Source: Pseudomonas anguilliseptica (GTDB lineage: Bacteria; Pseudomonadota; Gammaproteobacteria; Pseudomonadales; Pseudomonadaceae). Taken from it: a stretch of DNA of 64,000 nucleotides. A program made the position numbers and the translations under genes. Under the pieces are notes generated by a model. It saw only the letters and a program-made list of their open reading frames with translations, ran no database searches and had not been told where the DNA came from. Shown one piece after another: positions 55,484-64,000 of the stretch. The stretch's first letter is position 1, and every line of letters begins with the position of its first letter. The stretch is from the NCBI RefSeq assembly GCF_900105355.1, contig NZ_FNSC01000001.1, forward strand, positions 4,836,001 through 4,900,000, given 5' to 3'.

Positions 55484-56629
55484 TTAGCCCAACTGGCGGA
55501 TCGCGTCGACTACATAAGCATAATCTTCAGCAGTCATGCGGTTGTGCAGCGGAATTGCCATGGTGTGGTCATTGCAATCACGCGCACCTGGGAAATCTTC
55601 CGGATTGAACCCAAAACGATCACGATAGTAAGCAAGCATGTGGACAGCATGAGTACCAGGGCGGGTTGAAATGCCCTTGGCCTGTAAAATCTCCATCATG
55701 TCGTTACGTGGCATCGGTGCCTTGGCAGGGTCAATGTAAGTCACAAAGGCTTGCCAGCCGTGTCGTCCACCCGCCGGGGCAGAAGGCAGACGCAACCAAT
55801 CGATATCAGCCAGTTGATCACAGTAGTACTCGGCCCAACGCGCACGCTCATCAATAAAGCCATCGAGCTTGCCTAACTGGACCAAACCTACTGCACCCTG
55901 CAGATCAGTCATACGGTAGTTGAAGCCCAACAGGTTAAATTCTGGTAACAGATAAGGCCGCGGGCCGTGGTGCCGCTGCTCTTCGGACAACGTAGCACCA
56001 TGGTTACGCAGTTGGTTCATACGTTCGGCGAGCTCAGCGTCTGCCGTGGTGACCATGCCACCCTCACCTGTCGTCACCGATTTGCGAGGATGGAAGGAGA
56101 ACGCCGCAACATCACCCAAACTGCCGGATGGCTTTCCGTTCCAACTTGCACCAGCTGCGCAAGCAGCGTCTTCGACGATAGCGACGTCAGCTGGCAATCC
56201 AGCACGCAGGGCGTCCATGTCCACACAGCGACCAAACAAGTGGACAGCAATCACTGCACGAGCCCTGTCGGTCACCTTGGCGGTAATCTGCGCGACATCC
56301 AAGTTGTAGGTCTGTGGATCAACGTCGATAAAGACCGGTGTTGCACCACAGTACAGCACAACGTTTGCCGTGGCAACCCAGGTGAAGGCCGGCACAATGA
56401 CTTCGTCACCTGGACCGATACCCAGACCAGCAAGCGCCAAATGTAGGCCGGTGGTACAGGAGGTTACTGCTAGGGCATGCGGTACTTGGTGACGCTCGGC
56501 AAAGGCTTTTTCAAAGGCAGCAACCTTCGGCCCCTGGGTCAGCCAACCGCTCATCAAAGGCTCTCGAGTAGCCTGCCACTCTTCTTCGCCAGTGCAGGGC
56601 AACGAGATGGCGATATTGCGCTTTTCCAT
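55484..56629 (-). CDS. DegT/DnrJ/EryC1/StrS family sugar aminotransferase
   Basis: A 381-residue PLP enzyme. It has SCTTGLHLALAGLGIGPGDEVIVPAFTWVATANVV, VEDAACAAGAS and the Schiff-base Lys in SFHPRKSVTTGEGGM. The Arg/His loop is RNHGATLSEEQRHHGPRPYL. It converts a keto-nucleotide sugar to an amino sugar. It is distinct from WbpE at 57623, so the locus has two sugar aminotransferases. The ATG at 56629 has GGAG eight bases upstream and overlaps the preceding TGA region; a GTG at 56638 is less likely. Confidence 0.88.
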   Translation of the reverse strand: MEKRNIAISLPCTGEEEWQATREPLMSGWLTQGPKVAAFEKAFAERHQVPHALAVTSCTTGLHLALAGLGIGPGDEVIVPAFTWVATANVVLYCGATPVFIDVDPQTYNLDVAQITAKVTDRARAVIAVHLFGRCVDMDALRAGLPADVAIVEDAACAAGASWNGKPSGSLGDVAAFSFHPRKSVTTGEGGMVTTADAELAERMNQLRNHGATLSEEQRHHGPRPYLLPEFNLLGFNYRMTDLQGAVGLVQLGKLDGFIDERARWAEYYCDQLADIDWLRLPSAPAGGRHGWQAFVTYIDPAKAPMPRNDMMEILQAKGISTRPGTHAVHMLAYYRDRFGFNPEDFPGARDCNDHTMAIPLHNRMTAEDYAYVVDAIRQLG

Positions 56630-56634
56630 CACGC

Positions 56635-57609
56635 TCACTCCGCCCCGTGCTCAGCACGCCAGTCGATCAGTTTTTGCAGGCCCTCGCGTAGCTCGTACGT
56701 ATAGGTGAAGCCAAGGTCTTCGGTCGCTTTCTTCGGACAGCCAATGCGGTTCTGCACCATACGACGCGCATCGTCGGCACTGTAAGGACGGTACTCGACT
56801 TTCAGATCAGACGCTTTCAGATCCAGGATGCTATCGCACAGCTCCTTGATGCTGGTTTGCACGCCAGTGCCTACGTTATAGAACTGATCAGTAGCTTCCG
56901 ACTCCAGAGCAGCAACGTTGCAGCGCGCTACGTCCTCTACATAGATGAAGTCATATGCCTGGGTACCGTCACCATTGATAACCGGCCCCTCGTTAGCGTC
57001 GATCTTGTTCAGCATGATCGGAATAACGCCTGTGTAAGCAGCCGTCTGATCCTGGTGAGGGCCGTAAACGTTCATGTAGCGCAAGCCGACATAGCTCAGA
57101 CCAAAGCGGTCATGGTACGCATGACACATGGCTTCGCCCGCAATCTTAGTGGCACCGTAGAAGTTACGGTTATTGAACGGATGCGATTCTGTCATTGGCA
57201 CTTCAACTGCATCGCCGTATACGGATGCAGAAGATGAATAAACTAGGCGCTTGATGTTGTTCTTCACGCAAGCTTCAAGCACGTTGAAGGTGCCTTCGAT
57301 GTTTACGTGGAACGCGGTACGCGGGAAATCTTTGCAGTGCAGCAGCCACATGGCGGCCAGATGAATCACGCCGTCCATGCCTTTCATAGCATCGTCTAGC
57401 AGATCTACCTCACGGACATCACCACCATTCGCATACAAGCGGCAACGTGGATCTTTCAACTGCTCTGCAATATTGCTGACTTTCCCGCGGGCGAAGTTGT
57501 CATAAATCACGACTTCGGCAGCGCCAGCCTTGAGCAGCTCGGAGACGACGAAACTACCAATAAAACCAGCACCGCCAATTACTAGAATCTTAGAACCTTG
57601 GACTTTCAT
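56635..57609 (-). CDS. NAD-dependent nucleotide-sugar epimerase/dehydratase (GalE-like)
   Basis: A 324-residue extended SDR: KILVIGGAGFIGSFVVSELL, IYDNFARGKVSNI, GVIHLAAMWLLHC, SSSASVYGD, and Tyr-Lys in NFYGATKIAGE. It ends with the sugar-binding YRPYSADDARRMVQNRIGCP stretch seen in UDP-sugar 4-epimerases. It follows WbpE and precedes the second aminotransferase, so it may epimerise the diacetamido-uronate to the galacto form or supply the keto substrate. The substrate is unproven. Confidence 0.85.
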   Translation of the reverse strand: MKVQGSKILVIGGAGFIGSFVVSELLKAGAAEVVIYDNFARGKVSNIAEQLKDPRCRLYANGGDVREVDLLDDAMKGMDGVIHLAAMWLLHCKDFPRTAFHVNIEGTFNVLEACVKNNIKRLVYSSSASVYGDAVEVPMTESHPFNNRNFYGATKIAGEAMCHAYHDRFGLSYVGLRYMNVYGPHQDQTAAYTGVIPIMLNKIDANEGPVINGDGTQAYDFIYVEDVARCNVAALESEATDQFYNVGTGVQTSIKELCDSILDLKASDLKVEYRPYSADDARRMVQNRIGCPKKATEDLGFTYTYELREGLQKLIDWRAEHGAE

Positions 57610-57622
57610 ACTATGTACTCCA

Positions 57623-58714
57623 TTAAATACGAGTTGCGGCCGCCAGCGCTGCGCTGATCACTTCTTGGTCGGTCACGGAAAGATAGGGATGCATCGGTAG
57701 GCTCATTACCTTTCGAGCAATCGCATCACCAATAGGAAGATTGGCGTGTTCGTCCCTGACGGCTGGTTGCTGATTCAGTGGGATTGGGTAATGCACCGCA
57801 GTCGGTACACCGGAGTTTTTGAGCCATTCCTGAACACCGTCACGTGCATCTACTTGAACCGTATACTGGGCCCAAGCACTAAGGTTGTGCTCATCAATAA
57901 AAGGCGCAGCTATACCACGCTGCCCTAACAGATGTGCATAACGCTTAGCTACCTGCTGCCGCTGTTGTATCTCCGTTTCGAAGATATCCAGCTTTGGCAA
58001 CAAAATAGCAGCCTGCAACGTATCAAGACGGCTATTCACACCGATGCGAACATGGTGGTAACGCCGATCCTGGCCATGCCGAGCAATCTGGCGTAACACG
58101 ATTGCCAATTCATCGTCATTCGTAAAGATCGCACCACCATCACCATAACAACCAAGTGGTTTGCTAGGAAAGAAACTGGTGCAGGCGATGGTTGTCAGAT
58201 TGCAACTTTTGCGCCCCTTATATACTGCCCCGAAGCTTTGCGCTGCATCTTCGATGACTGGAATTCCATATTTTTGCGCAATGGTATTTATGGCATCGAA
58301 GTCAGCACACTGACCATATAGCGATACAGGGATAATTGCTTTGGTACGCGGGGTAATTGCAGCCTCAAGAATTTTCGTATCAAGGTTATATGTACGCGAA
58401 TCAACATCTACATAAACAGGCTTAGCCCCCAGCAAGGCAACCGTCTCTGCAGTGGCAATATAGGTAAATCCAGGAGTAATAACTTCATCACCTGGGCCAA
58501 TCCCTAGAGCCATCTGGGAAATTTGTAGAGCATCAGTACCATTCGCTACGCTAATGCAGTATTTCGCACCTACAAAGTCCGCGAGTTTCTCTTCAAGTTC
58601 ACCTACTTCCGGTCCAAGAATGTATTGACCGTGCGCCAAAACTCGTTGAATACCGGCATCAACTTTTTCCTTGATTAGCGCTTGCTGGGCCTTGAGGTCA
58701 ATAAATTCGATCAC
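57623..58714 (-). CDS. wbpE: WbpE: UDP-2-acetamido-2-deoxy-3-keto-glucuronate aminotransferase
   Basis: A 363-residue PLP enzyme starting MIEFIDLKAQQALIKEKVDAG, very like P. aeruginosa WbpE as I remember it. It contains HGQYILGPEVGELEEKLADF, GDEVITPGFTYIATAETVALLGAKPVY, EDAAQSFGA and the PLP Lys in SFFPSKPLGCYGDGGAI. It transaminates the 3-keto product of WbpB to UDP-GlcNAc(3NH2)A. Its stop is 13 bp from the next gene. It overlaps the wbpD stop by one base. Confidence 0.95.
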   Translation of the reverse strand: MIEFIDLKAQQALIKEKVDAGIQRVLAHGQYILGPEVGELEEKLADFVGAKYCISVANGTDALQISQMALGIGPGDEVITPGFTYIATAETVALLGAKPVYVDVDSRTYNLDTKILEAAITPRTKAIIPVSLYGQCADFDAINTIAQKYGIPVIEDAAQSFGAVYKGRKSCNLTTIACTSFFPSKPLGCYGDGGAIFTNDDELAIVLRQIARHGQDRRYHHVRIGVNSRLDTLQAAILLPKLDIFETEIQQRQQVAKRYAHLLGQRGIAAPFIDEHNLSAWAQYTVQVDARDGVQEWLKNSGVPTAVHYPIPLNQQPAVRDEHANLPIGDAIARKVMSLPMHPYLSVTDQEVISAALAAATRI

Positions 58715-59295
58715 TAGATATTCTCCTTGATCAACACCTTTCCTTTAAGTACATACCGTGCGCCTGAATGTATACACGGCGTACTACCCTGGCCATCCAA
58801 GGGAAGATCGAGTTGCTCACCGAATTCGCTCATCCAACCGATCTGCCGAGCCGGTACCCCTACCATCAAGGCATATGCCGGAACATTCTTGTTAATGACT
58901 GCACCAGCGCCAACAAAGGCAAACTCACCAATGGTCACGCCACAGACGATGGTGCAATTCGCACCCAAAGTGGCACCTTTACGAACCAAGGTATCGCGGT
59001 ATTCACTCTTACGCTCAATCAACGAGCGGGGGTTATAGACGTTGGTGAACACCATACTCGGACCACAGAAAACGCCCTCTTCTAAGGTCACGTTGTCGTA
59101 AACCGAGACGTTGTTCTGGATTTTGCAGTTATCGCCGATCAACACCTTGTTACCGACGAAAACGTTCTGCCCAAGAGACACACCCTTGCCAATACGCGCC
59201 CCAGCACAGACATGCACAAAGTGCCAGAGTCGGGAACCGTCGCCGATCTGCGCACCGTCGTCGACGATGGCCGAGGCATGGACCTGATAGTTCAT
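58714..59295 (-). CDS. wbpD: WbpD: UDP-2-acetamido-3-amino-2,3-dideoxy-glucuronate N-acetyltransferase
   Basis: A 193-residue left-handed beta-helix acetyltransferase built of hexapeptide repeats ([45 protein letters not shown]). It has the family HxxxN-type region [14 protein letters not shown]. It N-acetylates C3 of the WbpE product, giving UDP-GlcNAc(3NAc)A. The ATG at 59295 is 7 bp after the wbpB stop. Confidence 0.93.
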   Translation of the reverse strand: MNYQVHASAIVDDGAQIGDGSRLWHFVHVCAGARIGKGVSLGQNVFVGNKVLIGDNCKIQNNVSVYDNVTLEEGVFCGPSMVFTNVYNPRSLIERKSEYRDTLVRKGATLGANCTIVCGVTIGEFAFVGAGAVINKNVPAYALMVGVPARQIGWMSEFGEQLDLPLDGQGSTPCIHSGARYVLKGKVLIKENI

Positions 59296-59302
59296 GCCGA
59301 CC

Positions 59303-61587
<2,285 letters not shown>

Positions 61588-62036
61588 AGATAACACTCCA
61601 CTTCTAATTCTTTAAAAAATACACGAGCACGGCCAGAGGAGTGCAGTTCACTGCCGAAGACGCCCCTACTAGGCAACCAACCTCACCCCACATCTAATGC
61701 ACGAAATTTCCAGAACCCAATTTTCGCATATCAACCACAAAGCACGCCAACCCCTTTCTAAAAATACCGATTCACGGCATTCATTCACGCCCCCCCAAAA
61801 CCCGACTCAGCACTTGCCTTGAGCCTGCTTTCAGGAGAAATCGCAAAAGGCAAGACAGCGAAGCCACAAGAAGTCATCAGATGAGTAACCAATCACCCCA
61901 GCATTCAAAGCCGGAGTAGCGGTATGAGTAGACAGATATTTTGACGAAAATCAGAAAGTAAGGCACGGCACTTATACATGCCACCCCATAGACTTAGGAC
62001 GATGCGCAATCTTAGATCAGAAAACCAACCCAGCCA
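61588..62036 (-). other. Intergenic leader of the OSA locus (no gene found)
   Basis: 449 bp between ihfB and wbpA. No ORF with coding character or ribosome site was found on either strand. The wzz chain-length gene found here in P. aeruginosa PAO1 is absent. It must hold the OSA operon promoter, but I see no convincing -35/-10 pair and no JUMPstart/ops match. A C7 run lies at about 61790-61796. Confidence 0.6.
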
Positions 62037-62321
62037 CTACTCGTCCTCATTAACCCTATCACGCAACTCCTTGCCCGGCTTAAAATGCGGCACAAACTTG
62101 CCATCTAGCCGAACCGAGTCACCGGTCTTCGGGTTACGCCCTACACGCGGCGCGCGGTAGTGCAGCGAGAAGCTGCCAAAGCCGCGGATCTCGATACGAT
62201 CCCCTGTCGACAGCGCCTGAGACATTTGCTCAAGCATGGTCTTGATCGCCAACTCCACATCCTTGGACGAGAGCTGCCCCTGATGGGTAACGATGCGCTC
62301 GATCAACTCCGACTTGGTCAT
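62037..62321 (-). CDS. ihfB: Integration host factor subunit beta
   Basis: A 94-residue DNA-bending protein (also himD). It has [23 protein letters not shown], the beta-arm core [26 protein letters not shown] with the intercalating Pro, and the acidic end. It forms a heterodimer with IhfA. It sits between rpsA and the O-antigen locus as in other Pseudomonas. The ATG at 62321 follows GAAGGGAAAGCC. Confidence 0.96.
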   Translation of the reverse strand: MTKSELIERIVTHQGQLSSKDVELAIKTMLEQMSQALSTGDRIEIRGFGSFSLHYRAPRVGRNPKTGDSVRLDGKFVPHFKPGKELRDRVNEDE

Positions 62322-62430
62322 GGCTTTCCCTTCTTTTTCAAGCGGCTAGATCACTAGATAGAAAGGTTTTAGCATGCCTCGCCAGATTTGAACAGCCTAT
62401 AAAACAACACCTTAGCGATTTTCAGGCACA

Positions 62431-62458
62431 AAAAAGGGCGACCGAAGTCGCCCTTTTT
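62431..62458 (-). terminator. Rho-independent terminator of rpsA
   Basis: A 12-bp stem AAAAAGGGCGAC / GTCGCCCTTTTT with a CGAA tetraloop, 18 bp beyond the rpsA stop. On the minus strand the stem is GC-rich and ends in a T tract. It is symmetric and could also act on the plus strand. Confidence 0.92.
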
Positions 62459-62475
62459 CTCTGGATAAACCGAAC

Positions 62476-64000
62476 TTAGTTCTGTTTTTCCATTTGCGCA
62501 CGGAGCAGATCACCAAGGGTGGTCGGGCCAGCAGTTTCAACTTCCTGCTTACGCATTTCCTTGATGGCTTCTTTTTCGTCTTCAACGTCTTTCGACTTGA
62601 CCGACAAGCTGATTACACGGCTCTTACGGTCAACGCTGATGATTTTGGCTTCTACTTCTTCGCCTTCCTTCAGTACATTGCGCGCATCTTCAACGCGGTC
62701 ACGGCTGATTTCGGAGGCTTTCAGAGTCGCTTCAATGCCATCGGCCAGGGTGATGACTGCGCCCTTGGCGTCAACTTCTTTCACAGTACCGCGAACGATA
62801 GTGCCTTTGTCGTTGACTGCAACGTAGTCGGAGAACGGATCTTCTTCCAGCTGCTTGATGCCGAGGGAAATGCGCTCACGCTCCGGGTCAACGGAGAGGA
62901 TAACGGTTTCCAGCTCGTCGCCTTTCTTGAAGCGGCGTACAGCTTCTTCGCCTACTTCGCTCCAGGAGATGTCGGACAGGTGAACGAGGCCGTCGATGCC
63001 GCCATCCAGACCAATGAAGATACCGAAATCGGTGATCGACTTGATGGTGCCGGAGATTTTGTCGCCCTTGTTGAACTGACCGGAGAAATCTTCCCACGGG
63101 TTAGTTTTGCACTGCTTGATACCCAGGGAGATACGACGACGCTCTTCGTCGATATCCAGAACCATAACTTCCACTTCGTCGCCGACGTTAACGACTTTCG
63201 AAGGATGGATGTTTTTGTTGGTCCAATCCATTTCGGATACGTGCACCAGGCCTTCCACGCCTTCTTCCAGCTCTGCGAAGCAGCCGTAGTCGGTCAGGTT
63301 GGTTACGCGCGCAGTAACACGGGTGTCCTGCGGGTAACGCGCCTTGATGGCAACCCATGGATCTTCGCCCAGCTGCTTGAGGCCGAGGGAAACACGGTTG
63401 CGCTCGCGATCGTATTTGAGGATCTTGACGTCGATTTCATCGCCAACGCTGACGATTTCCGACGGATGCTTGATACGCTTCCAAGCCATGTCGGTGATGT
63501 GCAACAGGCCGTCGACGCCACCCAGATCCACGAACGCGCCGTAGTCGGTGAGGTTCTTGACGATACCTTTGACTTGCTGACCTTCCTGTAGGGATTCCAG
63601 CAGAGCTTCGCGCTCAGCGCTATTCTCGGCTTCCAGCACGCTGCGGCGGGAAACGACAACGTTGTTGCGCTTCTGGTCCAGCTTGATGACTTTGAATTCG
63701 AGTTCTTTGCCTTCCAGGTGAGTGGTATCACGCACCGGACGGACATCGACCAATGAACCTGGAAGGAACGCACGGATGCCGTTAACGTCGACAGTGAAGC
63801 CGCCCTTAACCTTACCGTTGATAACGCCCGTAACCACTTCCTCAGCGGCGAAAGCTGCTTCCAGAACGATCCAGCACTCGGCACGTTTAGCTTTTTCGCG
63901 GGACAGCTTGGTTTCACCAAAGCCATCTTCAACCGCGTCCAGGGCAACGTGAACTTCGTCACCGACCTTAATGGTCAGCTCGCCAGCGTCGTTGTGGAAC
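62476..64000 (-). CDS. rpsA: 30S ribosomal protein S1, 3' part (5' end outside the window)
   Basis: 508 codons in an open frame that runs off the window edge at 64000; the start codon is outside. At least four or five S1 RNA-binding repeats are visible, each with the [30 protein letters not shown] pattern (for example [24 protein letters not shown] and [23 protein letters not shown]). It binds mRNA and brings it to the 30S subunit. The protein ends with [14 protein letters not shown] residues ([15 protein letters not shown]). Confidence 0.97.
   Translation of the reverse strand, partial: FHNDAGELTIKVGDEVHVALDAVEDGFGETKLSREKAKRAECWIVLEAAFAAEEVVTGVINGKVKGGFTVDVNGIRAFLPGSLVDVRPVRDTTHLEGKELEFKVIKLDQKRNNVVVSRRSVLEAENSAEREALLESLQEGQQVKGIVKNLTDYGAFVDLGGVDGLLHITDMAWKRIKHPSEIVSVGDEIDVKILKYDRERNRVSLGLKQLGEDPWVAIKARYPQDTRVTARVTNLTDYGCFAELEEGVEGLVHVSEMDWTNKNIHPSKVVNVGDEVEVMVLDIDEERRRISLGIKQCKTNPWEDFSGQFNKGDKISGTIKSITDFGIFIGLDGGIDGLVHLSDISWSEVGEEAVRRFKKGDELETVILSVDPERERISLGIKQLEEDPFSDYVAVNDKGTIVRGTVKEVDAKGAVITLADGIEATLKASEISRDRVEDARNVLKEGEEVEAKIISVDRKSRVISLSVKSKDVEDEKEAIKEMRKQEVETAGPTTLGDLLRAQMEKQN

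Noticed and set aside
62494..63591. A 365-codon open frame on the plus strand opposite rpsA.
   Set aside because: It is a shadow of the highly expressed, strongly biased rpsA codon usage. No ribosome site or recognisable domain.

Overview
The window is a 64-kb piece of a GC-rich gammaproteobacterial chromosome, almost certainly Pseudomonas. The right end carries rpsA and ihfB followed by a long leftward gene block ending in wbpL, wbpM and a comEA-like gene. That is the layout of the Pseudomonas O-specific antigen (OSA) locus. The left third has other Pseudomonas hallmarks: the NAGGN osmoprotectant genes beside a marR gene and a hybrid kinase, dgt, dacB and yggL. I cannot name the species.

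Layout. (1) 1-20.3 kb: ordinary chromosome, with every gene intact. It holds a three-gene inner-membrane/stress operon (YqjD/YqjE/YqjK-like), two cyclic-di-GMP phosphodiesterases (EAL and HD-GYP), dgt with a FUSC membrane gene, yggL, dacB, the NAGGN cluster (asnO, ngg, M42 peptidase), a 7TMR-DISM hybrid histidine kinase and yheU. (2) 20.4-23.7 kb: a 2064-bp IS66-family element sits between the 3' part of an MFS transporter gene and the 5' part of a DUF2784 gene. It has no target duplication. (3) 23.8-61.6 kb: the leftward OSA locus. Read in transcription order it has wbpA-wbpB-wbpD-wbpE, an epimerase, an aminotransferase, asnB, a methyltransferase, a formyltransferase, glycosyltransferases, wzx, more transferases, a second asnB, an FAD oxidoreductase and a WcaI/WbuB-like transferase. 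These are followed by wzy, a second wzx, a three-gene UDP-L-QuiNAc/L-FucNAc module, a WbpV-like reductase, wbpL, an acetyltransferase and wbpM. (4) 62.0-64.0 kb: ihfB and the 3' part of rpsA.

Working together, WbpM and the WbpV-like enzyme would make the initiating sugar that WbpL loads on undecaprenyl phosphate. WbpA/B/E/D would make a UDP-2,3-diacetamido uronic acid. The two asparagine-synthase-like enzymes probably amidate uronic acids, and the formyltransferase probably N-formylates an amino sugar. Wzx and Wzy should export and polymerise the unit.

The striking feature is decay confined to the OSA locus. The only wzy is split by an IS630-family element, and that element carries two further IS66 copies (one just upstream of its transposase gene, one inside it). 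wzy also has an N-terminal frameshift. The second wzx is frameshifted by a perfect 22-bp tandem duplication. A methyltransferase is frameshifted at a G7 tract, an acetyltransferase is frameshifted at a G4 tract, and the FAD oxidoreductase has an in-frame amber codon. The cell probably makes no polymerised O antigen from this locus, unless some of these lesions are reversible or are sequencing errors.
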